From Pseudeuparius sepicola (lineage: Eukaryota; Arthropoda; Insecta; Coleoptera; Anthribidae), in contig OY987303.1 of assembly GCA_963920635.1 (NCBI GenBank), positions 50,343,223 through 50,407,222 of the forward strand: a DNA stretch of 64,000 nt, read 5' to 3'. The notes below the pieces were generated by a model. The model was not told the DNA's origin and searched no databases. It saw nothing but the letters and a program-made list of their open reading frames with translations. Of the stretch, positions 54,101 to 64,000 are shown piece by piece. A program made the translations under genes and the position numbers. How positions within the stretch are numbered: the first letter of the stretch is position 1; every line of letters starts with the position of its first letter.

Positions 54101-57100
54101 GACATATTTGAATCTACCTCGTATCCAAAAAGAGATATTTAAATTTTGATGTGTGCGTTTTGAGTTTAAAATGATGCACCAACTTTTATCAAGAACAAAA
54201 TTTTCTGAGAAATTAATAATAAAAAAGTTTTCCATTTGTGTCCAACTTTCTGCCGGTCACTGTATAAGAGACGGTACCCGTCTTGGGCTCTCATTGGTGG
54301 ATTGAGTCACGTGACACATAATCTTATTTCTACCGTCCGATGGATGACGGCTTGTTTACTACTCAGTTTACTAAGTCGATTGGGTGAAAGTTTCCTTTGG
54401 TGTATGTCGTCCCCGATTTTTTTGAAATTTTGGCTACCCCCCTATTTTCGAGGTCCCTGAACACGAATCTGACCTCAGTTTTCGGTGCTCGGACGTAGTG
54501 TCCGAGAAAATGAATTTTCAAATTTCCTTTTGACACCTCACTTTTCACGGGGTTATTTGTGTTATAATTGAGATGAATTCAAATCAATTGGACAGAATCT
54601 ATTCCCACATGGCGGCTGCGCGAACAAGTGCGGAATTTTCCCGCCATGGGGAGTGATACTGCCGGTTGTTTTATATGCTCTGGTTTCGATGTGGCAAAGG
54701 GTGCAAAATAGGGTGGTGATCAGTTTGAGCTGCATACAGTAAAAATTCATCCGGATTATAACTACAAATATCGCCGTGAAAAGTGAGGTGTCAAAGGAAA
54801 TTTGAAAATTCATTTTCTCGGTAACTACGTCCGAGCGCCGAAAACTGAGGTCAGATTCGTGTTCAGGGACCTCAAAAATAGGGGGTAGCCAAAATTTCAA
54901 AAAAATCGGGGCAGACATACACCAAAGGAAACTTTTACCGTCGATTGGATGATGTCCGAGATTATTCAGACCTATCTTGTCTCATGTTTTATATTGCCTA
55001 TGCCCTCCTTTTTCGGCGATGGGCGCTGCGGTATGAAAAATGAAGTGGTAATTATTTCCAATGGTGTAATCCACCCCCGACTTTCTTGAAATTTTGGCTA
55101 CCCCCCCGTCATTCGGTCAAAATTACAAGAAAATTGGGGGGGGGGGGGGGGGTTACACCATTGGAAATGATTAGGTACCATTTCTTTTTCCACTAGGCAG
55201 CACGCATCGCTGGCAACTGCCAAAATATGGTGCAAATGCCCCCTTTTTTCCTATGGTAGCGCCTATCCCCCAAAAAGGAGGGCATACGCTCCTTATTGCA
55301 AAGATGCTTGACAAAATGAACTTCCGACTGCTTCCGATGTATCTAAATAAGATTACTTCGGACGTGTACGGAGTTAAATTCGCCAATGAGAGTTCAGGAC
55401 GTATACTGACTTTTATATACGTGGGACGTATAAATAGCCACTGCCTAATTATTCTCGTTAAGTAAAAGTTTGATCAAAAAAATGAGATTTTTTTTATATT
55501 TATATTGTTGCATTTTCAAATATACTCGCCAATGTACTTAAAACATCTGTCAAAGTCTCCCAGAATAGGGCAGTCCAACGAATTGTAAGGATCAGCTGAT
55601 AATGGGCGCTAAATGTTTAAGTTTCATTAAATTACTATTTAAAATGATTTGCTTTTGTTGTGTTGTTAATTGAATTGAGGGAGTGGAGGAAGTCGAGATA
55701 ACGTTAGTTTTACCCGAATTCCAAGTGTTTTGAGCTTTAAACCTAAAAAAACGTTGACGCGTAAGAGTGAAAATTTCACAACGAAAGCAAATTAAAGTAA
55801 GTTTCCTCACATATGTTCAAAACATTTTATTACAGGTGAATAAACTTTTACACATTGTGTTTAATTTTTAAATAGAGTTTCTTACAGAGTTTATAGCAAA
55901 AGTTTCAAAATTTTAAAAAGACTAACTGGGTTTCTTCATTAAATACTTCCTTCCTCTCTATAAACCATTCAATCCAGACATCTGACGGTGGCATAGATTC
56001 ATTCTCTGATTATATTGGACCTGCTAATTTTTTTTTAGAGACTGCTGTAAATTATTAATTCTTCGGGATTAGCTCATCTTTCCAACAATACAATGTTGTC
56101 TTTGATTTTTAATGCTCCATATTATGTCCACTGACAGAAATCCAAATATTTGAAGGCATTTAAGCCCTGTCCTGAAATACTTATCTTAATATTGAACCTT
56201 ACGTTTTGAAGGCTTTTTGTTGCTTCGTATAACAGCACTAAATAGGTAAAAATGTCCATATTGGATACCGGAGGAAAATTTGTAGCATTTAACTGAATAT
56301 TGAGTCACTCAGTGCGAAAGAATATACGTTTTTAAAACATTTAGTTTTTATTTATAGCTGGTCGCTGCTTTGAGATTTTATTTTGAGCTTGTAAATTTAT
56401 AAACCAATCCACTCATTGTCGATATCAACTGTTTATATGCACTTATTACACAATAGAAATACACAAAAATAAACCAAAACTACAATTTTTACGACGAATG
56501 TTCTAGCATAAATTAAACTATGCAAAATTAACACAAACTGCTTTACCAACCAAGCTTTATTTGACCTCCAGACGCCATTTTGGACTCGATCAGCTGCTTT
56601 GTTGGACTACCCTATAAAACTGAATCATCGTGTATAATATGAAAGCCTATTGTTTAAAACCTTCTATCTTATATCAACTGTGTTTATTTTAGGAGAAGAA
56701 TATAAAGGTAGAATTCGAAGACGAAGAAGAACCGATTGAATCCAAATGGAAAAAAGGCGACTATCCTAAGAAAAAAACGAGATACTACTATAGAAGCGTG
56801 GACGATGTCATAGAAAAAGGCAAGAAACCCGGTTTCAAAAATTTCGGGATAAATAGCGAATTGTCGAAAGTTAAAGTGATAGATATGACCGGCCCACAGC
56901 AGAGAGTTCTAAGCGGTTATCACGCTTTAAGCGGACTAAAGGCACCACCAGGCGTCGAACATTTCGAGGATGTCGTTCATAAGAAATGTTCGAATTTTGC
57001 ATTACCGGAAATCCAGCATAATTTGGATTTGTTAGTAGATATGTGTGAACAGGTAAGGTGTTTTATTTAGATACATCCACCTTAAGACACTGGCTCGAGG

Positions 57101-60100
57101 CTGGGGTTGTTCGGCCTTATATGGTTTTGTTGAGAGCCTAAATTTCATTGCACTACAGATATTTCAATTGTTGCAGAACATTTGTGTAATATATTTTTTT
57201 TTATCTCAAGACACACAAGTTATTTGTTATTTCTCTGTGTTATTTGCTGCAATTCATAATCATCCTTCGCACAGGTAAGGCCTGTCTGTCCAATAACTTG
57301 TTTTTGTCTTTGAATTTTGACTATTTTTGGCTACGGTACATTTTCCTTTTATGGGTGATCTGTGACATAATTTATCTTCAAAAAATCACTACATTATTGA
57401 TTGAATTTTTTAATTGTGTTTTTCGCAATTTAACGAAGTACAAAGTTCATAAAATTGCATTTATAAAATTACTTGCGAGTGTGAAAAGTTCTATGTTGGG
57501 GAGATTTGTAGGCCATTTAACGTTCATTTAAAAAACATAAAAATTATATCAGGCAAAATCAAATTTCGAAGTCAAAAATATGTGAATACTTTCAATAACG
57601 ATCATAGGATTTTGTGGGATAGATCCAAATCTCAAAGAAGTAGGAAATATATGAAAAATTAAAGAATCAGCATTTATTCTAGGAAATACTGACAACTGTG
57701 TTGCTGAATGTTCAGTGGAATTTAGTAAAATATTATTGCCACTTATTCAAAGAGAAGTTAGTATAGATAATTAGATAGAACACAGGGTACAATATCAGAC
57801 AGGTGGTTAGGCTATTATTTCTGCAGTCATGAAATTTTAACCTGAAATTTATTAATCATTTCACTTTGACGTGAAAGGAGGAAGATTTATTCTCCGAAAG
57901 CTCAGAAAACAAATTTTCGTTTATTTACTGTTAAGAATTTATTAATTTTCCAGGCAACTTGAAAAAGTTGTCTTGGTGACGAAAATCCGAATTAAAAAAT
58001 TCAGTGGACCTGTTTGTGCCACAACTAAATTTTAGAAAATATTTAAAATCACGACTTGTTTTTGAGTTATAGAGAAGTTTGCACTAATGGGCTTCACCCG
58101 TGCAAATGTTAAATTTGTTGCACTAATAATTTTTGTAACATATGTTTTAGAACTATCAAACTAAGGTTTAAACACGGTACTAGCATTTAGCATTATACGT
58201 ATATGTTATTTTGTCATTTATGATATGATAGAGAACACTAAAAAGGAAAGTAACATCGGAAAACAAAATTACTAGACCTTGAAATACTCGATACTATAGG
58301 GCTCTAACGTTATTAATAGGTCAAATACTAAATACTTTTTTAAATGTCTTTCGATTATTAGATTGTTTAATATTAGCTGGAAGGTGATTGTAAAATTGTA
58401 CACAAATGTAGTACACTTTTTTCTGTGGATGCACAAAGTTTAGGGTCCTTTTGTAGCTTCGATTTTTCAAACAAGGGTTTGTTATTATACTTTTACTTTT
58501 AAACTTTTAAAAAGCCGAAAAGGTGGCATGTTTCTTAATTAAATATTGAAAAATCCAGAAAGTAAAGTTACTGTACAAGGCAACCACTTAAAAAACTAAA
58601 TTACATGTCAAATTTGATTTTCTTGTATGAATTTGCTGTAAAAATGTCTCGTTTTGTATACTGAAAAAAATATCTAATAATAACTTTTTTTTATGGCACC
58701 TATTGTGGAAATACCGAAAATATAGCCAATAAGTATGCTGTGATAGTTAAGTTTCTACTGGTAATATGCACAAGTTCAGTGGGTGACGTCAATCTAATGA
58801 GAGCGTTTCGCAAATTCAAACAAATGCACTATTTTTTTTCAAGAGAAAATATGGCTTAATTTTTTTTTGTATTTCACAGATTTAATTCGAGTGTATTTAC
58901 TGCCTTTAAATAAAAATTTATTTTTTTTGTGATCATCCTTATTTTGCCACTCTGGCCGAAAAAAGTTGTTGCAGCATTTTCCATAATAAACTTTCTTTGT
59001 ATCTCAGGAAATTGAATTTTTTATTCAGTAGTGGGATTCTGTTTTCCGATATGAAATTATCGAGTAGCTCGCTGTAGCTTGTTTTTCTACTGTATGCATG
59101 CATGCATGTTGATATATCGGTAAGCAACATGTATATCGCTGTTTCATCGAGTTTACATTCAAAAAAACACACCTTAGAAAATTTTCAATTCATCAATTAC
59201 CTTCAAATAGAAAAGGAAAAACAAAGACATAATCAACTTCAACCTCAATATGACTCCTCAGTACCTGTCGAATAATAAGAGTCGGGTTAATCCCATAATT
59301 CGTAAAGTGGAATCAGAGACTCTTTAAAATAAGGAGACCCAGCATGTCACAGTCTATCACACAGGAAAAGTGAAGCCTTGAGGGGAAATTTGTTTTCTGT
59401 CTCCAAGGAGACCACATAAGTGGCTGGTACAAGGTTATGTTATATGTCAGTGTCCAACTGCTATGAGGTTTTATGTAACATGCCAGTGCCATAGATTCTA
59501 AAGGAGGCAAAATATTTCCCATCATAATTCACAATTTTTAAGTTTTCTAACTTCCAGATAGCCATTTAAAGGTAATGCAGCCGCCTGCAGTAGTCCCAAT
59601 AATTGCAACCAGATTTTTATTGTCTCACCTTTAGTAATCCTACAATTCCCATTACGTGGGCATTACGTATAAGTAAGTAGTTCAAAACAAAAATTGTATT
59701 TCGTAAATTTTAAAAGCTTCAGTCAGGTCTTTTTTAAACAGTTTTTATCTACAACTATAAGTTTATTTTACGTTTGTGAGGTACCTTGGGAGAGAAACAA
59801 AATTACAAAAATTTTTTTATAATGAGCATCGAGAAAAACAACAAGACCTTATCTTATTAGTCCATACCGAAATCTGTGAAAGTTCTTTGGTTAGATACAT
59901 TCAACAAGGGAAGAAAGTTCAAGTACGTACCTATTATACCTACATATTACAAATGGTTTGGAAATAATTGCAGGAAACCAAATTCAAATATAAAATAAAT
60001 TTGATTCATTTGACAGTTGCCATATTCTGTGTTTGTTGACAGAACATTGTCAAGTCTAATTTTTAGAAATCATGGAAACCATTAATTATTTTTACTAACC

Positions 60101-60830
60101 ATCAAAGTACCTGTTATATTCACAGATTCTCCAATAAAATGGCATACTTGGCATCACTGATACCTACTATTAGAATGAGGAAAGAAACGGCCTCACTTTG
60201 GAAAGTATAATGCTGGATCCCCTTACTTTAAAGGGTCCCCGAGTGGAATCGCATCTGTCGAATTAAGATGGCAGATACGATACGAATCGTGAAACCGAAT
60301 CCCGCTGCCGATTTCCCCATTTAATTTCCCGTAATTCTCAAAACAAAACCTCGCCCGACCCCCTAGGAGATAATCCAAATCGACCGCACCACCCGCTACA
60401 ACCAGGACAAGATAACGGCTCTCAAACAGGAGGAGTCGGAGCTCGAGTCGCAGCTGAAGCGCGAGGACGACCTGATCGCCAACCTCAACCACGTCATGAC
60501 GACCGTCGACCGCCTGATGGACCCCACGCAGGGCTTCTCGCTCAACCAGTTCGCCATGATCTTCTCGGACCTGCGCATCAACCACCCGGACGAGTTCGCG
60601 CGGTACTCGCTGTGCGAGCTGGCGCCTGGCCTCGTCGGGCCGCTGCTGACGTCGGCGCTGGCCGGCTGGGGCCCGCAGTCGGAGCACGGCCGCTTCGTCG
60701 ACGTGTTCGCCAAGTGGCGGCGGCTGCTGGACGCGGACGGAGGGACGTTTGAAGGTAATAAGCAGGGCGTACAGCCATTCGATACTCTGGTGTGGCGGAC
60801 GTGGGTGCCCGCGGTGAGGGAGTGCGTTAG
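48069..60830 (+). CDS. TFIP11: TFIP11 / septin-interacting protein 1 (G-patch spliceosome factor), 5' part
   Basis: A nuclear G-patch protein that partners the DEAH helicase DHX15/Prp43 in dismantling the post-splicing intron-lariat complex. Exons (+): 48069-48177, 48252-48506, 48605-48918, 56693-57052, 60367-60830, about 500 codons. Family proteins are near 830, so the C-terminal part of the GCFC region is beyond the window. Order: acidic N terminus [24 protein letters not shown]-patch [20 protein letters not shown] with [32 protein letters not shown]; then [18 protein letters not shown]. Intron 2 uses a GC donor. Intron 3 (7.8 kb) hosts a 4.77-kb transposon; intron 4 hosts an 8-bp-TSD element ending 124 bases before exon 5. 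Confidence 0.95.
48252..48506 (+). CDS. TFIP11: TFIP11 exon 2 (ends at a GC donor)
   Basis: Acceptor ctttaaag/gaattt. It encodes [28 protein letters not shown] and a Lys/Asp/Glu-rich low-complexity part. The only junction that keeps frame with the next exon is cacacag/gcaagt, a GC-AG intron with an otherwise perfect donor consensus. Confidence 0.9.
48605..48918 (+). CDS. TFIP11: TFIP11 exon 3: G-patch domain
   Basis: Acceptor tttttgtag/gttttg and donor aagaag/gtcagt. It encodes [31 protein letters not shown] and [11 protein letters not shown], a full G-patch with its spaced glycines. Confidence 0.96.
49250..49620. repeat. GTTACCGAAATGA motifs, left subterminal region
   Basis: Copies at 49250-49262 (inverse), 49586-49598 and 49605-49617 (GTTACCGGAATGA). 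Inside the left end of the 4.77-kb transposon. Confidence 0.8.
49766..52984 (-). pseudogene. Transposase of the 4.77-kb element (two in-frame stops, one frameshift)
   Basis: The main frame 52984-50984 begins [20 protein letters not shown]. It has a very basic coiled-coil N terminus with repeated R-x-x-x-H-R/W-R motifs, and likely zinc ligands CACIKH and CSKCIDKTC. The possible first catalytic Asp is in [12 protein letters not shown] at 50984-50986 breaks it. The next codons ([17 protein letters not shown]) stay in that frame, then a one-base shift near 50860 leads to 50868-50284 with [12 protein letters not shown] and [17 protein letters not shown] near 50284 separates 50265-50041. A probable short intron joins the last exon, 50002-49766, a PHD-like finger (CFTC, CISC, YHTKC, CCKVC). 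Catalytic roles are inferred. Confidence 0.75.
53033..53640. repeat. GTTACCGAAATGA motif array, right subterminal / upstream of transposase
   Basis: Inverse copies at 53033-53045 and 53053-53065, direct copies at about 53074 and 53089, and further variants near 53236, 53438 and 53626. They start about 50 bases upstream of the transposase ATG (52984), where a transposase could bind for both cleavage and self-control. Confidence 0.85.
53963..54261. repeat. Possible short element with CAGGGTGGTCG terminus
   Basis: Starts cagggtggtcg plus a poly-A run. A loosely inverse end, gccggtcactg before TA, is near 54261. Weak TIR match. Confidence 0.35.
54370..54955. repeat. Inverted repeat with about 185-base arms
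   Basis: Arms 54370-54555 and 54770-54955 match inversely (gaaagtttcctttggtgtat, aaattttggctacccccc, aaatgaattttcaaatttcc). The spacer holds a GC-richer stretch. Confidence 0.8.
55000..55285. repeat. Second inverted repeat with 17-G run at its centre
   Basis: Arms pair gccctcctttttcggcgatg (about 55002) with its inverse near 55270, and atttccaatggtgtaa (about 55059) with ttacaccattggaaat (about 55153). A run of 17 G lies at 55136-55152. It shares gaaattttggctaccccccc with the neighbouring inverted repeat. Confidence 0.65.
55568..56612. mobile_element. TA-flanked element with GGGCAGTCCAAC ends
   Basis: Left GGGCAGTCCAACGAA, right inverse GGGTAGTCCAACAAA, TA on both flanks, then a shared gatcagctg box inside each end. 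1.05 kb, noncoding as far as seen. Right end 80 bases before TFIP11 exon 4. Confidence 0.7.
56693..57052 (+). CDS. TFIP11: TFIP11 exon 4
   Basis: Acceptor tttattttag/gagaag and donor gaacag/gtaagg, 120 codons, phase 0. It encodes [38 protein letters not shown] and [19 protein letters not shown], conserved in TFIP11 proteins. AT-rich codons. Confidence 0.95.
57053..58320. other. TFIP11 intron 4, first part, nothing recognised
   Basis: AT-rich, no coding motifs. Confidence 0.4.
58321..58420 (-). mobile_element. Non-LTR retrotransposon C-terminal scrap
   Basis: The - strand frame reads [20 protein letters not shown], the short motif at the C terminus of many non-LTR reverse transcriptases (compare [14 protein letters not shown] at 18990), and ends at the stop at 58321. 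Confidence 0.55.
59315..60242. mobile_element. Family G copy 2: hAT-type non-autonomous element, 8-bp TSD
   Basis: Flanked by GTGGAATC at 59307-59314 and 60243-60250. Same termini and interior as the copy at 14755, about 90 bases shorter. It ends 124 bases before TFIP11 exon 5. Confidence 0.88.
60367..60830 (+). CDS. TFIP11: TFIP11 exon 5: GCFC-region start
   Basis: Acceptor acccctag/gagata and donor gcgttag/gtaagt, phase 2. It encodes [20 protein letters not shown], a coiled coil [20 protein letters not shown], then [20 protein letters not shown] and an [11 protein letters not shown] stretch. Strongly GC-rich third positions, unlike exon 4. Confidence 0.94.
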
Positions 60831-63045
60831 GTAAGTGTTCGTCGTCGCGTAGTCTGTAGGTTAGGATCTTTTTTTGTTTGTTTGTTTGTCGATGGCGGCA
60901 GGGCGGTGCCGGCGGGATGTCCGGGGGCGGGGGGAGTTCGAGGAGATACTGTCGAAGTTTTGGGTGAAAGATACACAGGGTAGAATGTGGAATATATGGC
61001 ACAAAAAATTAAAAAAAAACACGTTTTCGAGGTGCGGGCTGTTAAATTTTATGTTACATTCTTAGGTTTTTGCTTCACAATGTTTATTTTGTTAGGCCAA
61101 GCTTGATTTTGTAGCTCCTTTAAACAGAGATCAATCAGTACTTTTGTTAACGAGGCCAACGATAAAGACAGGCCACGGCGCTAACGCATAATCGCGTAGT
61201 CACGTGACCAACTTAGTCCTATATTATAATAAAAGGCATTTTTGGAGATAAGTAGAAAAAACAAATTTCGTAACAATTTGGCGAGTTTTCTTTCATCTAT
61301 TACATTATTGGTTTTGTGCATCCAAGCTTTCTCTAATTGTTTTTTCAAAATTTTCAACCTGCCTCAGCTGTTTTGGGCTGAGAGTTAAACGGCACTGCAC
61401 TCACAATATTTTGGCACATTCTCAAAAATTGTTGGGACATCACCTTCCTTTAGCTTAGGTGATATTCTCTATAGGTATTTTCCCCCCACAACACATTTGT
61501 CCATTTTAATTGTTTCACTTTCTTGAAAATGTGTTAGCCACACATAGGTACTTAAGGGTTTTTTAGAAATTAAATCTCGGTTAGAATTTGACGAATCCAT
61601 TTTTGGCGGAAATGTTCATCCTGGGGCAAAACAAATGTTTGTTATGGCAACTCTTTCTTCCTGGCTTTTGTAATATGTATAAATATAATATAAACAGACC
61701 CAATATTTATTTTTATATTTATACTGTAAATATTGACGAGGTCTCAGTTGATCGGCAGCGTGAAAGACCGAATAGAAACCGTATCAGGGCGTGGGTCGAC
61801 AACGAAAATCCTCGAGTACGTTACAACACTGATTTATTTCGCACAAGGTGAATGGTGAATACAAAATACACAAACCCGAACGTGGTCAACGGGAACGGCT
61901 TCCAGCCACCCGGACCGTCTGAACTCGCGGATCTCCCGTAAGCAGTTCACCCCTCTGTGTCTCAGGCTCCACTGTCCAATACTGTCCATGTCCATAATAG
62001 TCCATTCTGGGTTCCCTATTCTGCGTGGTTCGGGGGAGAATTCCCCTTTACAGCGCTCACGCGTCGGTGCGAGCAGCACCAATACTCTTGGACGGCACGG
62101 CTCCCACCTCCCGCCATAATATCACCTGGGCGGTTCCCCTCCACCAGGACACACGCGCACTAGACACAGACTTGTTTCTATAATATAAATATATACGTTT
62201 AAAAACAATTTAAACATTTAAAACTTCTCAAAACCCCAGCTGCCGCTTTCAGTTATGTGACAAATGACATGTAACGTCGGACTAAGATGGTTACGTGATT
62301 TTTGTGCGCCAGGGCCTGTCTTTATAGTAGGCCTTGTTTTGTTAAGTAGTTGTGCAATAGGACTGTGTGTGTGGATGATATGTTTTTGTGAATTTCGCTT
62401 TATTTTGTAGATGTTTACCAAGAATAAACTGATTATAAATTGTACATAGGGTTGTGAATTAATCAAAGTTATAGTAGAGATGGCAATGTTTCAACGTTGT
62501 CAGAATTTACTACAGAAAAATTAGCGTTGCCTCTTAGATTGAAAATAACATTTTTAACTTTGAGATGTGAATTCAGATTCTAAGTTCATTGTACTTGAGA
62601 ACAGTAATTTCTGTTGCAAAAGCACAACAGAAAACTTAAAACTTTTATAACTTAAAGCCTAATTGTGCAAATGTCATGCAAAAAAGTGGGCGCAATATTT
62701 AAATTCATTACCATCCGTATTACTCGCATCAGCTCTCTACAGCACAAAAAGTTTAAGTTTAGTTACTGTCACAACTTTTGTTAATTTATCTTCAAAAGAG
62801 AAAGACCATTATCAAAACTCCCCATTTAACACACTGTATCTCGAAAATGGCACATTTTTCAACTTATGCATATTTGTAGTTTTTTTTTGTTATTTTTAAT
62901 TTTTTACTTATACTACATTTATATTATCTAAATTTGGGACAACCTAATACTCGTACCTTATACATTACTACATCTATATTAAGTATATTTTTACTGTTGT
63001 AAGGATTTTACAAGAGACGTTAATAGTGACCTATATCTCATTTTA
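60831..63045. other. TFIP11 intron 5, unassigned
   Basis: No further TFIP11 exon was found. 61740-62165 is GC-richer with a short Arg-rich frame (DRQRERPNRNRIRAW) and may be an old repeat. The rest is AT-rich. Confidence 0.4.
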
Positions 63046-63232
63046 CCTGGCCAAAAATTTAGTACAAACATCTCTGTCTTCATTTTAATCATAAGATCTT
63101 AAAAGCATATGCACTGGAATTATTATTTTTCCCAAGATTTTCATAACCTATAAAACAAAACATTGCATTGCTTTTAAGATCTTATGATTAAAATGAAGAC
63201 AGATGTTTGTACTAAATTTTTGTCAGATAAAT
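63046..63232. repeat. Hairpin repeat, about 60-base arms
   Basis: Arms 63046-63107 and 63168-63232 are almost perfect inverse copies (aaaatttagtacaaacatct, gtcttcattttaatcataag), with a loop of about 60 bases. Confidence 0.8.
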
Positions 63233-63414
63233 TGTTATTAGATTTTATGCTATACAACTTAAAAAAATACGAAATCTAACGTCACTTTCGCTGTCGGCAA
63301 CCCCCTCTTAACATCCGATACTACAACTATACAGGGTGTTCCAGTTACAAATTACCTAAATTATTAGATCTGTGAATAGTGAAAACAGAAAAATCAAATG
63401 ACAGTACTATAATA

Positions 63415-63977
63415 CAGGTTGAGTTTTTTTGATGATCAGTATGGCAATTTCGGAAACTAGTGGATATAGAAGGAAGATTAAATGGAGAAAAGATTGCAGT
63501 TTTGTGGGACCAAATTTACGCGCCTTGCATGTTTTTGAAAAAGTCATGGCTTATGAAACGAAATTTTGGCGATTTATTCTAATCCATCTAGCTTCTTTTT
63601 TGTTTCTAATTTTAGATAATAAGTGTAAATTCCAAAGTTGGAGGGAATTGTGTCCCCAATGCGGTTATCATATCCTACTTTCCGTGACAGGTGTCAGTCG
63701 AGATACAACACAAACTTATATTTTTTTTAATTGAAACCATAGTGGGCCATGGTCTCAAAAAGTCAAGCATTTTTAGAACTTTTCAACGATATAATACTCG
63801 ATTGGTTTATTCAGAAAAATAACAGAAAAAAAAAACACAAGTTTGTGTCATATCTCAAAAATGGCAGCTGCCGCGGAAAGTTGGATCCACAATACTGCAA
63901 TTCGTTCCCCATTTAACCTTTCTATTCTATCTCCTCTACTTTCCGAGGTCCCCATACTGATAAAAAAACGCACCCTG
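63415..63977. mobile_element. Family A-related element, diverged
   Basis: The left end CAGGTTGAGTTTTTTTGATG follows TA. The right end ...AAAAAACGCACCCTG precedes TA. Interior words (cggaaactagtgg, attaaatggaga, aaagtcatggc) match family A with many changes. In the distal TFIP11 intron. Confidence 0.7.
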
Positions 63978-64000
63978 TATAGTTATTAATACCAGAAATA

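Noticed and set aside
58939..59172. 77-codon - strand frame in TFIP11 intron 4
   Set aside because: Looks protein-like but has no recognisable family, no clear splice partners and no coding bias to support it.
60223..61002. 259-codon frame on the - strand
   Set aside because: Antisense shadow of the GC-rich TFIP11 exon 60367-60830.

Overview
This is an arthropod, almost certainly insect, nuclear window. It has short GT-AG exons scattered in AT-rich introns, eukaryotic poly(A) signals, and a very high load of transposable elements. A beetle or hemipteran seems most likely, but the sequence does not fix the order. Three host genes are recognisable.

(1) From 2,070 to 38,191 on the + strand lie the last 13 visible exons (about 1,154 codons) of a sortilin-related receptor, the SORL1/SORLA/LR11 orthologue. 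The order is end of the beta-propeller, EGF-like module, nine LDLR class A repeats, six fibronectin type III domains, one transmembrane helix and a short tail with FANSHY and an acidic C-terminal ...VIA end. Its 5' part (VPS10 domain and most of the propeller) is upstream of the window. One junction, between exons at 28.7 and 31.9 kb, does not fit in phase. (2) From 46,182 down to 44,785 on the - strand is a complete five-exon beta-1,3-glucuronosyltransferase of the GlcAT-I/B3GAT3 type (314 aa), which finishes the proteoglycan linker tetrasaccharide. (3) From 48,069 on the + strand run the first five exons of the spliceosome-disassembly G-patch protein TFIP11/septin-interacting protein 1. The last visible exon ends at 60,830 and the C-terminal half lies beyond the window.

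Everything else is mostly mobile DNA in introns and intergenic space. Non-LTR retrotransposon copies lie at 1-1,866 (+), 9,010-9,616 (+), about 10,007-13,080 (-), about 18,640-22,376 (-) and 58,321-58,420 (-). Many TA-flanked elements end in CAGGGTG-like termini and are built as long palindromes (2,466-3,964; 4,783-5,523; 7,133-8,351; 19,155-20,305; 20,877-21,987; 63,415-63,977). Other non-autonomous elements have readable target-site duplications (8 bp at 14,755-15,771, 59,315-60,242 and 10,992-11,698; 3 bp at 14,622-15,870 and 34,944-35,208).

Two elements stand out. In the first long TFIP11 intron (49,059-53,823) sits a 4.77-kb transposon with 27-bp terminal inverted repeats, a GTAT duplication, an array of GTTACCGAAATGA motifs and a large, slightly broken transposase-like gene ending in a PHD-like finger. 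In a SORL1 intron (22,381-24,497) sits a 2.1-kb element with about 30-bp inverted termini and an AATT duplication. It carries no transposase but does carry a small spliced gene. Nested insertions allow parts of the insertion history to be ordered, in one case with an empty-site copy in the same window.
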